DNA of 64,000 nt from Aphis gossypii (Eukaryota > Arthropoda > Insecta > Hemiptera > Aphididae). Both the position numbers and the translations under genes were made by a program. Where the stretch lies: contig NC_065531.1 of assembly GCF_020184175.1 (NCBI RefSeq), positions 72,200,604 to 72,264,603 of the forward strand, in the 5' to 3' direction. Shown piece after piece: positions 25,441-37,568 of the stretch (position 1 is its first letter; each line of letters begins with the position of its first letter). The notes beneath the pieces are model-generated. The model saw nothing but the letters and a program-made list of their open reading frames with translations. It made no database searches and was not told the DNA's origin.

Positions 25441-27375
25441 AAATTCGTACGATCGTAATAATATTTACAGTATAGCTATCTCATTACTCATTACGTATTG
25501 ACATAAAATATTATAACAAAGTATTACATAATAGCATTATTCCGAACTTACATATAATTTTCACAGTGGATAGTAATATCGATTTCTGTCAATATCGTCT
25601 GGCGTCTCATTCACCTGCAGCAGTCCCAATCAACAAGCGTCCATAAACGTTACGGCTGAATCTAAAACCACCAGAAAATATATACTGTTGTACTACATTC
25701 GTCAATATTCGCGAACGGCGGTGGAAAAAATTGCGCAGACGGGGCCGGACAGGAAAGGACAACGGTCGGTACGCGACGTCGGTGGCCGAGGAAATGCGCG
25801 GGAAAACCCGTATACGCATTTTATAGGGCCTACGGTCTTCTAGATTATACCGTCAAAACAAGTGAGAAAATAAGAAGTATTATAAGTACTTTATACACCC
25901 GAAACCTACGGCGACGGCTACACGTCGTGCGTTACGCAATAAATGTGATATAATAGTATCAGGATGACACCGCGGTGTTCGCATTGTGTTCGAGCCTGAA
26001 AAGGATAATAAATAATAATAATATGTGAACTGCGTCGATTGAGATGCGCTTCAGGATCCTATAACTCCGCCGGGGTCGAGATTCGCACTGCGAGGTATAT
26101 TACACGTTATTGCGTTAAGCGCATATAGGTACATTATCCACATTTTGCGCGGTAAATATACGCACGAGTATTGCTCGTATAATATGCAATCGTGATGCGT
26201 GCGAAATCATTTTTATATAGTATTATATATAATATTATTTTATTATTTATACGTCGCCTATATGCGAAACGGTATAATACTGGAGTCTGCTGCAACGTCC
26301 CGACCTCTCACTGCAGACGGTTTACGATAGGGAGTCCGGAGATTTTACCGTGATCCTAGAACCGTAATAGAGGACTGTACATAATATATTTTATCGTGAT
26401 TGACGGTTTGCATAAAACATAAAACCACTTGGCGAGTCTCAATGTTGTCATAATAGTCACTTTTTTTTTCACCCCAATTGCTGCCTCTCAAATAAATAAT
26501 GATAAAAAATTCGAATTTCCAATATCACGGCAGATAGGTAAGATGCAAACCTTAGTAATAAGTTATAATTCCATTTATTTTATCTATGTATACGACTAAC
26601 TTCCGTAACAAGTGTTATCATAAAATATCATAGAGACAGCTAAAGTGTCTCTAAATGTAAAGTGCACATAAAATAAAATAATAGGTACATCAATATCAAT
26701 ATACCTACCTACGTTTTAATACCGAAAAAAAGTTATAGAAATTACTACTTATAAAGTAACATTTCATAGATATAAAAGTAAACTAACAAATATAATATTT
26801 TACAAGTTACAGTGTTAAAATGAATAAAAAGAATGGTTATCAAAACATTGATGTTATTAGCTAACAGTTTTTTCAAAATTTATTAAATTATAAAATATAA
26901 ATACTGAGTACTAACTACGGACTGATTTATAAATATTATATAACACAAAAGGTGTTTACAAGTAATTGCAGTAAATTGTAGCTGCATTAACTAATAGTAC
27001 TTTTATCACAATTTTAAATTAGTTTTTCGTTCCACTTAACTTTTATATCTTTATTAAAAAAATAATTATTTATTACGTTAGTAAAATTAAATAGTAAAAA
27101 CTTATTTTAAACTCGTTAGTTATAACTTATTAACTTGTAAGTACTCGACCTTACGGCTTACATTATATTAATAACGGAACGGAAATAATTCGGGCTCATT
27201 TGACTCTGTAAATAATTTATGGTAAAGTTTCGTCTCGATCGCTCTTATAAATTTGGGGCGAAATACTGAGAAATATTTCCGTTACCAATAATTAAAACGA
27301 GGAATCGTGTCCTTGATTAAAAAATAACAACTTTGACGAATAAAAACTAAAAATCAAAAACCATAATGGCATAAC

Positions 27376-27398
27376 ATATATATATATATATATATATA
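27376..27398. repeat. (AT)n microsatellite
   Basis: About eleven uninterrupted AT units in spacer sequence. Confidence 0.9.
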
Positions 27399-30187
27399 GG
27401 TATATAATTCTAAATTTATAACATCTAACCATAACCAACACGTTTCTTTTACAAGACGCGGTGCTTTGTTTTGTCTGCATACAGGTAGGTTAAATAATGG
27501 CCATAATACATAATATTATTGTGTAATTAATATACGAAATAAGATTAGCGTTAATCCTCCGGAGAAGTAATATTGATGTACGAATTTACTACCACGTTAA
27601 CGTGCAGGTGATAACGAGTTCGCGGTTAGCGCGACAGTATACGAACGTTTCAAATATGACGAGGACCGGTCTAGAAAAAGGTGGAAAAGGACGCCGCATA
27701 CTCGTCGACGAACCAGAGCATGACGGTTGGTCGTCGTTGTAAAACGCTCCATCGAGTTTAGAAACGGCCACGACGACCTAACTATAAGCATATAAAATAT
27801 ATAATATAGTCTCCGACACGATCCTTCCTCCTTTACTTTTGCCAGCTTTGTTGCCGCAGGTTACCGTCAAGGGCAAGTTCGTATTATTTCGTCTACACGA
27901 CCTCTCGCCAGCCAGTGACTCGGAGCACGAATATTATTATTATTTATTACCATTAATATTTTACGATTCAGTATTATTATTACGTCATTGTACTGTAGCG
28001 TATCTGTCACTTCCGACGACGAAACGATACGATGGTTCGAACCTGCTGTTAATGCGTCGAACGCTATTTTTTTCTCCTCTCCCATCTTTCCCGATAAAAA
28101 TTATCAATTTCATTTTCGACGAAACCAACAATAATACAAAAATAATAGCGACGTTGCATACGCGCACCCGCCCTATAATACCGTTCGTTCTTCGGAGTAC
28201 CTACTCTATAAGAATTCTAAGCAATCGAGTGTTCAATATAGTATTATCATTATTCCGTTTCTATTTCCTCGATTAATTTCTTTTATATTATTTTTTTATT
28301 TAAAAGTCACCAACAAAAAACTTATATATTACATACTGTAGTCATATCGTTCGTTACAAAAATATCATAAACCTTAGCGACAAAATGCACATTTTTCAAT
28401 TATCGACGTTTTACTATATTATTTTTATACTTATAAATTTATAATATCAATTATTATAGCATAAAGTAGATAATATTGGGTATCACATGACATTGTATAA
28501 GTAAAAACGCATTATAGCCTATAGGCACACGTATTATATTATATTGAATGACATAATATGCGTATTAATAATTTGTGGTTTTCGATTGAAAATGAAATAA
28601 TAACGTATTTGTGCAACAAAACAAATACTTTCAATAATAATCCGGAAAAACAATTTGAGATTCTACTTGTCAAATTCTAAATAGAATGTTAAATTATAGC
28701 TGATAATTTAGTTTAATCAAATATTTGTTGCAAAAACAAAAATGTTATAAATTATTTATTATTATAATATCATCAATCATAAATTACGTTAGAAATTTAG
28801 GAATATGAGCAGTTGTTAGTGGAATAGAATTTCATTATTTAAAACGAATACAAACTAAAAACTTATTTTTAAATAAAAAATGCATTATGTATTTGTTTGC
28901 TGAATGCTATTTGAAATTTAAATCAAGTATTAACTATAAAACAAAATATTTAAAATATTAAACTTTACTTAGAATTTGCTTTTTATATTATGATATTAAT
29001 AAATTTGTAATATTCTATGTTTGTCACTTTTAAAAATTTAATACACAATTGCGTTTGTTTGATGGAAGATTATAGAAGTATAAGAAAGTCGATCCAAAAT
29101 TGATACCATTGAGAATGAAAATAAAATATGTCTTAAATTATTATTATTTTTATTGTGATAAAAATAATCAGAAAACGTACAAAAAAAATCATTCCTCATA
29201 AATTGTTGTCTTAAAATTAATATTAAAAAATTAAATCGAAATTTGATGATTAAAGTGTAAATATTGTTTCTCTGTTCTTTGCTTTATATACACATAAGTA
29301 CTTAAAATTTATTTAGGTTAATATTGCAAATTATTTTATTGAAAATCAGAGTCCTGTAGTTTTTTTTTTATAAATAAAAATAAATGTTTTGTGGTAAAAG
29401 TATTTATGTTTTTTGCGTAATACAGTAACTATTAAAATAACTTAGATTAACAAATATTGATTTGATTTAATAATCGCAGTCTCAAAACTGTGCATACGGC
29501 ATTATATTAACGTATGTATATAAATGAATAATTACCTATCTTAAATGTATGAATATTATCAATATGCATTTATTGTGTTTTTATGTGCATATCTTGTAAA
29601 ATTTGATTTAAAAATTCAAAAAGTCATAAAGTATTTTATATTTTTAAAATCCGTGTCATTTCACAAAATAATTCATAATTTAAATATTTGTTTTAATAGT
29701 CAAGTACCTATAATATGGCTACATTTACCTATACGTTCTAAATAAAAACTCAAGATTAAATCGCATCTCGACAGTTCACAAAACATCATGAAAATTTTAC
29801 AAATAACAGCATAACACTAAAAAATAAATAAATTTAAAAACTAAAGACTTACTATTTAGACTTATAGTAGATACGTAGATCGTTTATGTACCATATAATG
29901 ATATGATGTAGGTAAATGTGCACGGACGGAGACTGTAAAGATTAACGGCGGAAGACGTCTCTGTCTTCGTGGTCGATGTGTAACTGTCGTGGGTGCTCGT
30001 ATGTCGGGATTCACGGGAAAAGAAGCCTAAACGTGATTCCAGGACCCCAATTTCTTTTTATAACAAATCAATTATTGGACAGATATGTAGGTAAACGGAT
30101 TACACGATGTATTATATATATAATAATATTAAATAATGTATAAGTATATACTATATAGCAATTAGTGACGATGATTCATCTTTGCGG

Positions 30188-30201
30188 CCGGTGATCACCG
30201 G
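30188..30201. repeat. Perfect 14-bp palindrome
   Basis: CCGGTGATCACCGG reads the same on both strands. It sits 150 bp upstream of the candidate TATA promoter at 30345, so a dimeric factor site is conceivable. Confidence 0.5.
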
Positions 30202-30344
30202 TGGACGGTGATAATAAAAAAATAAAAAATAATAATAAACAAGTTTTAAGTCAACGGCACGCCTCTCTACCCTTCCCTTCCCCCTATATCCTGGTCGAAA
30301 ACCTCTTATGAATCACACCTGTTTGTTCAACCCCCTAATAGCTG

Positions 30345-30459
30345 TATATAGAGATCCGCCACGCGCGATGAATCATCTCGTCAGCCGCAACAATGCGGCA
30401 CTGCAAGACGACAACTCGAGCGCGGTCAACCGATTTAAAGATACGATCTACCACCATAG
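30345..30459 (+). promoter_or_regulatory. Candidate TATA/Inr promoter and noncoding first exon, perhaps for the yellow-family gene
   Basis: TATATA at 30345-30350 is followed 30 bases later by an initiator-like TCATCT (A at 30375), in a GC-elevated patch unlike its surroundings. The presumed transcript reaches a donor CATAG|GTACTA at 30460. The next plausible acceptor in front of the yellow-family start codon is CCTATTCAG at 33908. The link between them is inference; the patch could equally drive a separate noncoding transcript. Confidence 0.3.
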
Positions 30460-33400
30460 GTACTAATCACTAAATACAAATGAATCATTCGGATGGGCAC
30501 TGTTGTTTTCAAGGGAAATAAACGAAACTCGGTCCATATAGTAACGCATTGACGAATGATACCACGACCGCATGCACAGAGGAGTGACGATTGCAGGATT
30601 TATAGGTATTCTCCGACTGACGTATATAATAATCAATATAAAACCTGAAACTCTACAACGAAACTAAAATCCGTAGGTATAATATAAGTATCATTGTGTA
30701 ATATAATAGTAGGTCTTTAAATAATTGCGCATTATTCTAACCTCAATATCGGATACAGGTAGGTATAATAGGTACATATTATTATACGTATTGATTAATG
30801 GTGTATCTCGGAGATATGGCAATCTTACATTAAAAATACACATTTCAATGTATCAGATCATAGTGACACACCCTTTTATATTATCTTCAAATGTATGAAA
30901 TAGAAAATACGGTTTTTTTTAAAAAATTATTATAACTAATATCAGTCTTTCGTTATTTTGGAAAAAAAATGAACATAACGTGATTTGTAAGCTTATTATA
31001 TAACCAATGTTTTTTTACCCAGATTAAATTTTTTTTTCGTAATTTGGAAAACAATAATTCTAAATACCTATAATAATACTTATTTATATTTTTACTGATA
31101 AAGGATTTAATCTTAAAAAGTTTTTAAACGTGATATTACGGTTTAATATAATAATACTGCAATTGGCTATTTTTATTGGACATATTTTTGTTAACATCGT
31201 TGATTTATTGTGTTTATTTTTTATTTATTGGATTGAATACATTAGAAGTGTTAGGATTCGAGACTCAGAAATATTACAATACTTTAATATTTTACAATAT
31301 ATTTATTTATTATATAAAAATGATAAAACGATACATACTATATATATGAATGAACATATAATAGTATAAATTAAGTAGGGTGAGCATTATAGACTAACCC
31401 GTTGGTCTACTCAAAGAGGTAAGAACAATGACCTAGAGTTTAAATCTTCTAAAAGCGTTATTTTTCGGTTGCAGCCTATAACTACATGACCTGATTTTTA
31501 TTTCTATTTTGCATGCACAAAACAAATAAGATGAGTCCTTCGAAAAGTAAAAAATCGTACCCAGAATAGAAGCCAAAAGACCTCGTCACATACACCACGC
31601 ACACACACATTAATACAACAACATAACAACGACGACGACATGCAACGACAACAACATAAAAGCCCATGGACGACGGATAATTGAATTAACGACATTGTGA
31701 ACGCGTGCGAACATATTCTCTAGAAAATAATCTAGTAATGACCTAATGTGCGCGATTCGGAACCCAATGAACCCTCAAGACTCAAGAGAGAGATAGATAG
31801 TTAGTTATAGACTTGGAAGGTGAAAAGATAATAATAACTATGCATCCTATGCGATGGCGTGCATCATGTCATACGTATAATTGCATAACCTAAAAAAACT
31901 GTTAAGTACACCAGACTACTATCTTAATAATAATTTACGGCGTAATAAGACGCATTAGCTGCCACCGATTCAAAATTATATATCACAGGTGGCACTGATG
32001 CAGCCGCTATAATGACAACGACCTTTAAAATCGAACTCATTATTTTATCATATTATACATTATATTACTAGGAGTGATACTTAACCAGAGTATCAGAGAC
32101 GCCGCCACCCACATGTGTTGTGTTCGTCTTACAAACGTACTGCAGGTACAACATACTATCATATTTTAAGTTTACAATAATCCATTTTATTTAGTTATTT
32201 CTAAAATGTGAGTAATTTTAACTAATTTTAATTATTGTCTAAATTTTAAGATACCTTATGTTCATTCATTCATTGATATTTAAATTTTAAGGCAAATTAT
32301 GATCATTTTAATATGTATAAATAATATATGGTTTTAAAATGCTCATAACCGATTTCGTAATTTAAATATAAGTATACCAAGGCCCTCGAATAATGCGTAA
32401 TGAATAAGCTTACCTTTAAAATTTATAATAAATTAATTCACTCTAAATTTAATAATAAAAAAGGGTTATGCGTTATGGGGAACGTAAAATTTAGTATGTT
32501 GTAAGTACGTCTGTAAAACAAGCATAACACATGCGGGAATAACTCCTCTTAAAATAGATGATTATTACAATGAAGTGAGGTATAATGAAAATTGGAACCA
32601 CGGAAAGAAAACAACTGTGCTAAACACACACCTAATGGAACACGCATATAAATCTACATAATGTAAATACATATTATTATTTAAGAGTACTTAGAATGCC
32701 GTGACAGACACGAGAATAGACGTCGTCGTCGAGTGTTTTCGAATAAAATTATGATTTCAAATTCAGCAAGATCGCTGGACATCAATTAAATTACGAGTAT
32801 TTACCGTGAAAAATCGCGTGAAATTTGTAGCCGACAGCTCTTATATATGTTATATTTATATTATTATATAGTTTGAATATTATTATTATATGACAGCCGA
32901 TCGATCGCGCCGAAATATGATATATTAATAAAGAAAAGAAAACCACACACGCGACACGCGTGTAATATTTCTGACGATAGTCGATAGTGAGCACCGATTT
33001 TTTCTACTTTTTTTTTTTTTTGATGCAGATCTCAATGAATTACAAATTAATTATAATTCATATAAATAATATTCTTCACTGTCCACGTTTGTACATCGCA
33101 CATCCCCTCTATATTATGTGTCATATTTGATTATTGAAAGTTACAGCCCTACAAGACTATATTATAATAGTATAATCAATAAAAAATAAAATTGTGCCAT
33201 CATTATAGTATTATATTATAAGTTTCAGTCATGTTAAGAGCCTAAGCAGAATTCACTTTAATTAGTGGTGATTTTGCGAATGTATGATAAAAATTATTCT
33301 TTTCAACCTCTCCCTTAACTCAAATAAGTATAGGTATAGGAAATTAGGAACCCTCGAGACTTATTTCCTAAATGAATTTAAAAAAAATGTTATATTCTTA

Positions 33401-33935
33401 TCAGCAAAATATATGTACTTGCACTACGTGCAGTGTGCACATATATTTATACACAATAAAGGATTACGCACTTCATATTTCTCTTTAACATCTTTATTAT
33501 TAAATATTTATAGGATAAAAATATTCAATTTTATGTGTTATTATTATACATATAAGTACTTATTATATCTTATTCAAAATGATTAAATAATTTTAATTAA
33601 GAAAAAAATCATTGAGATCCTGAATTTGGTTAGCAAACGATAAAAATACTCCAATGTGTTTTTTTCACTATTTTCATTATTAATATTATTTAAAATCTAA
33701 CAATGTTAAAAATAGTTTAGAGACAATTCACAAATATCATATTATCATGTTTTAATATAAACGTCTAATTGTTAAATACAAAATATGTATTAGGTATAAA
33801 TTATTTTATCAAAAACCAAAGCTTCAAAGAAATTAAAACAGTCGTTGTTAACGTAACGAAATAAATATTGTTTGAATTCAGTATCAGCAATATGTTCCGC
33901 CTATTCAGAGGTTCTACAAAATATTAATAGGCATT
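30460..33935. other. AT-rich region upstream of the yellow-family coding start
   Basis: No gene is supported. If the distal promoter at 30345 serves the yellow-family gene, this is its first intron up to 33908. It includes a T-run at 33009-33021 followed by GATGCAG, and a patch at 31580-31700 with repeated CGAC words. Confidence 0.4.
33878..33882 (+). promoter_or_regulatory. Alternative initiator TCAGT just upstream of the yellow-family gene
   Basis: TCAGT matches the arthropod initiator and would give a 56-nt 5' leader. There is no TATA box at the right spacing (ATAAATA lies only 19 bases upstream), so it is a weak alternative to the distal promoter. Confidence 0.2.
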
Positions 33936-34171
33936 ATGAAACTGTACTGTCTACATATTTTGTTAGTTTACCTCATTCGATTGGCTAAGCCAGATAATAA
34001 TAGTACTGTCCAAAATATGCCACTCATATTGAATGGCCACTATATATTGTGGCCGTCAAGCAAGATACGAGAAAAATTCATTTACGAAAAAAAGTTTATA
34101 CCCAAAAATATAATATATACAAGATTTCAGGTGTGTTCCGATCGAGTTTTTCTGGCCGCCCCTCGTTACAA
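33936..34171 (+). CDS. Yellow-family gene, coding exon 1
   Basis: This exon has 236 nt and starts at ATG 33936, which opens onto a hydrophobic leader. It ends inside the Lys79 codon (AA|G) at donor GTAAGG (34172). It encodes the leader, the N-terminal family block and the PRYK motif. A good acceptor (CCTATTCAG) sits at 33908, so transcription may start further upstream with a noncoding exon. Confidence 0.9.
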
Positions 34172-36252
34172 GTAAGGCATTTCAGGTTTGTATAACGCGA
34201 TTGTAATATAATATATAATATGCATTCAGTATTATGTACATCTAATACATAAAGCAAAATCTAAATCGACCTAACTTTGTTGTCATATTTCATATAATAT
34301 ACATAAATAGATTTATATTAAAAATATTGAGCACACCACCATTAGCATGTATTTTTTGTTTAGTAAATTTAAAAACCCAAAAACAAATATATTATAATAA
34401 TTTTTCATACGCAATTAAATATGTTACTATTTTATATATATATATTTTTTTTTTTTGTACATAATTTCAGGCGTGGAGTACCGTTCACATTAAGTTACAC
34501 AAAATTCACGCACAAAGAGAAGTGTTACAATTATGTAAGTCCGTTTCCGTGCATAGAAAATGAAGATGTAATGATTGGAGCAAGTGATAGTGGATCATCA
34601 TTAATCAATGCCATAGATTTAAAAATGGGATGTGACAGTACTCTTTGGGTTTTAGATGCAGGAATTTCAGATACCCTCAGTGACCATCCAACAAGGATAT
34701 GCGATCCAAAGATCGTCGGGTTCGATATATTTACAAAAAAAGTAAATGATTCAAATATAATAGAATAGCTTAGTAGCAAATAGTCCTATAAAATAAAAAA
34801 CAAATGTTTTTTATGATATCAAAAGTACAATGAGAATATTACGCAAATAATAATATATACCCCCACGCCACGATGACTAAAAAGACATTGATGTTGAGAT
34901 CTCTCGAATTCCGACCTGTATTATTTAACCTAACTAAACTCCTCTCCCCCGAGTTATAAAGAGTTTCTACATTGTTGAGCATCCCTCTTTACGTTATGTC
35001 ACGTTGTTATCTTAGTTTTAAACTACCAAATTTGCTTGTTGTATATATAATAATATAACAGATTGTAAATATACTATAGTTTAACAAAAAAAAAGTAGGT
35101 AATAGTATTATAAGATTTTAGATAAAAGTGTAAAGCCAATAAATTATATTTAATAATATGATCTATAACTCTTGATGAAAAAAATTTTGTAACGTTTTTT
35201 TTTTTTTTTTGAATACATTTAGTGAGCGAACACACATTTACGAGTCTATTGCGAGACTCTCAGGGGGTTAAGAAATTCTATGATACCTCATATCGGTGTA
35301 ATAAAGGGAAGGGAAAAAGAAAAAATATTAACATTATATTTGATGAATAAATAACAACACTCAATCATTCATTGTAGGTTATACATACGATTACATTAAG
35401 TACGTTGATATGTCGGGCCAAAAGCAGGTTACAGTATCTAGCAGTGGAGCAAGTCACAGATTCGATGACAGTGCTCTATGTGGGCGACGGTGGTACGCGA
35501 TCGATAATCGTGTGGTATGTTCAGAAGAACGAAGGATATAAGATTAAGTTACCACACTCAATTGTTGATGGATGCTCGGAAAACCCAATGGAAGACGTGT
35601 TCTATATGATGCTGACAGAACAAGAGGCTGTAAATTATATTTACTTCACGTACCTTTCAAGTCAGGACATTTTTCGGACCCGGACCAAAGACCTACAGAA
35701 ACGCATGAACTCCAAGTGTATAGTCAACATGGGTAAGGTAGGAAGACTTTCGATAGATTTAAATATGTTTAATATATTAATATACTATATAATATTATGT
35801 ACGGAAATCTCTTTGTGATCAATATCGATTACGTATGATATCTCCGTCTATCTATCTTTTAATAATATAACTATAACCGCGATAACACGATTGGACGGAA
35901 ACGCGTTTCAGGTAAGAAACCGTGCAAAATGGTGTTTCTAGGCGTGGGTTATGGATCTGTTTTATACTTTCGGATCAAGGGCCAGAATCACTTGTACAGC
36001 TGGGACACGAAGCAAAGTTTTCTCGAAGAAAACTTCATGGTTGTGCGAAAGAGTAGAGACTGCCGACTGATAACACACGTGGACGTAGACAGCGAAGGCG
36101 TCTTGTGGGTTTTGGAGAGCAATATACAGGACTTTATCGTCGACCACGTGGGTTGTTATGGGCCCAGTATAATGTTGACACCCGTGTTTGAAAACCCTGT
36201 CCCGGTTATGAACGACTTAGACGATACAGAACATTTTTCACCATCTGAGTAA
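33936..36252 (+). CDS. Yellow / major royal jelly protein family, secreted (four exons)
   Basis: The model joins 33936..34171, 34471..34741, 35378..35732 and 35912..36252 and encodes 400 residues, a usual length for the family. All junctions are GT-AG and keep frame (phases 2, 0 and 1). A signal peptide covers roughly residues 1-17. Family landmarks in order are FLAAPRYKRGVP (about 72-83, matching the usual VPRWK-GVP block), CDSTLWVLDAG (133-143), RICDPKIVGFDI (about 153-164), a YVGDGG/IIVWYV strand pair in exon 3, NHLYSWDT (313-320), EENFMVV (326-332) and VDSEGVLWVLESN (346-358). Yellow proteins are secreted beta-propellers used in insect pigmentation, cuticle and reproduction; the specific role here cannot be told. 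It is a divergent copy and I cannot assign a yellow-a to yellow-h subfamily. No frameshift or stop interrupts it, so it appears functional. Confidence 0.93.
34471..34741 (+). CDS. Yellow-family gene, coding exon 2
   Basis: This exon has 271 nt and follows acceptor TAATTTCAG. Its first base completes Lys79 and is followed by RGVP. It carries the signature CDSTLWVLDAG and ends in phase 0 after IFTKK at donor GTAAAT (34742). The exon boundary after the DPKIVGFDI block is reproduced by the continuous frame. Confidence 0.92.
34742..35377 (+). other. Intron 2 of the yellow-family gene, with a retroposon-like insertion
   Basis: This 636-nt AT-rich intron contains a T16 run at 35195-35210 followed by about 100 bp of more GC-balanced sequence. 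That is the appearance of a 5'-truncated non-LTR retroposon tail inserted on the minus strand. Confidence 0.7.
35195..35310 (-). mobile_element. Possible truncated non-LTR retroposon 3' end with poly(A)
   Basis: On the minus strand a distinct, less AT-rich segment ends in A16. No coding remnant is readable. Target-site duplications were not clear to me. It could also be a simple T-run beside unrelated sequence. Confidence 0.3.
35378..35732 (+). CDS. Yellow-family gene, coding exon 3
   Basis: This exon has 355 nt and starts at VIHTITL after acceptor CATTGTAG. It encodes propeller strands including LAVEQVTD and YVGDGGTRSIIVWYV. It ends one base into Gly288 at donor GTAAGG (35733). A nearby GTAGGA at 35738 would break the frame with exon 4 and is not favoured. 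Confidence 0.92.
35912..36252 (+). CDS. Yellow-family gene, coding exon 4 (terminal)
   Basis: This exon has 341 nt and follows acceptor GCGTTTCAG. The first two bases complete Gly288. It encodes NHLYSWDT, EENFMVV and VLWVLESN, and an acidic C-terminus ending SPSE before TAA at 36250-36252. Confidence 0.93.
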
Positions 36253-36368
36253 CACATCCACAACCAACCCAATTTTTTGATTATCTTATACTTATATAAG
36301 TATATTTTCCTTTGATTGTGATTTCTCATACTTTAACTTTAATATATACTTGTGTCGCAATATTAGAT

Positions 36369-36374
36369 AATAAA
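36369..36374 (+). terminator. Candidate polyadenylation signal AATAAA (yellow-family gene)
   Basis: A perfect AATAAA lies 117 nt after the stop codon, a normal distance, in AT-rich sequence. Confidence 0.55.
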
Positions 36375-37546
36375 TTTGTTAAATCAAATACATACTAATA
36401 ATTTATTACATAATATCACGATTGTTCTTTCATAAATTATTCATCATAATAAATGTATAGGTTCTAGTGGTACTACCTATAATATACATTAAAAAAGTAC
36501 GGAACCATTACTCGATAATAGTTATTTCTTACGAAGAAAAAATATGTGGACAAGGGCAATATTTGAAAATACATTTTTATTCATTTAATAATATTATACT
36601 TATATATTTTTTTGACGTTTGATCGTTGCTGACACGATATTGGTAATAACTAATATGATACTTATAGAACGCAACTTCCGTACCTACGATGTATAATATA
36701 TATTATATTCGTATACACGTTGACTTTCTCCCATGTGCTTTATTCAGGCTAAATTGATTTCACTTATCACGGTGTCGTTATGTTTGGAGCCGATAAAAGA
36801 CTATTTTTTATTCGACTCGTCCAATCGTTCGACAAGGCCGCTGCCGTTGTCGCCGTCTATCCGGGTACCTCCTACAGCAACTCAACAATAAGTATTTAGT
36901 TGCAGATGTTAATCGCGCAGAGTGCGAACAAAGGGAATTTGTTGATTGCCACTTCCGAAAGCGACGAGTCATTTAAAAAAAGTATATAGTTTGTGTGTAT
37001 ATATAATATATAAATATATATATGTAACTCATGCTCATCCCAGATAGGGAGAAGCGTCGTATTATGGTATGACAATATGCTTTATTAAACTCCCATCGTC
37101 AACTTTGTTGCGGCGCGATGAGCCCAAAGTAGGTAAACTCAATATATAAAGGTCCAATCAATCGAGTGTGTACATTTAAAACCGGAAATACGACGATCAT
37201 TATTATAATTACGAAACCTATTTGACCGAAATAAAAAAAAAATGTTATCAGTAAACTGCATTGAAAGAGAAAAAAAATCAGTTATGGCAAACCGTGACCT
37301 AGGTGTGCATAATTTTGTAATCCTTCGTAAACACGACATCTATTATATATATTGTTGTTAAAAATAAAATATTGTATGAATCGTTATTATAATATCAAAA
37401 ACATAATATATCAATATGTACGACACATATACATATACATAATATTATTGCAAATTATATAACATAGCGGAAAATATGAAAACTACTAAAAATTGTTTAT
37501 AAGTCTTTCTTAAGATTCACTTTCACTGTCACTATACAGTATACAC

Positions 37547-37568
37547 ATATATATATATATATATATAT
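37547..37568. repeat. (AT)n microsatellite
   Basis: About eleven uninterrupted AT units. Confidence 0.9.

Larger units (their letters stand above)
25441..30344. other. Intergenic spacer with GC-elevated patches
   Basis: Patches at 25600-26110, 26280-26350, 27590-28200 and 29920-30050 are much less AT-rich than the rest and may be regulatory or noncoding-transcript sequence. Open frames there overlap on both strands and carry no family motif. A perfect 14-bp palindrome CCGGTGATCACCGG lies at 30188-30201. Confidence 0.4.

Noticed and set aside
27839..28276. Plus-strand frame of 145 codons
   Set aside because: The start is TTG, the opposite strand is also open, and no domain or splice evidence supports it. 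Kept only as a GC-elevated patch.
31381..31450. tRNA-like stretch with GAGTTTAAATCTTCT resembling a B box
   Set aside because: No cloverleaf arms or proper A box could be drawn. It may be a tRNA-derived SINE trace but cannot be supported.
35738..35743. Alternative donor GTAGGA for yellow-family exon 3
   Set aside because: It would put exon 4 out of frame. The donor at 35733 gives Gly288 and a continuous family alignment.
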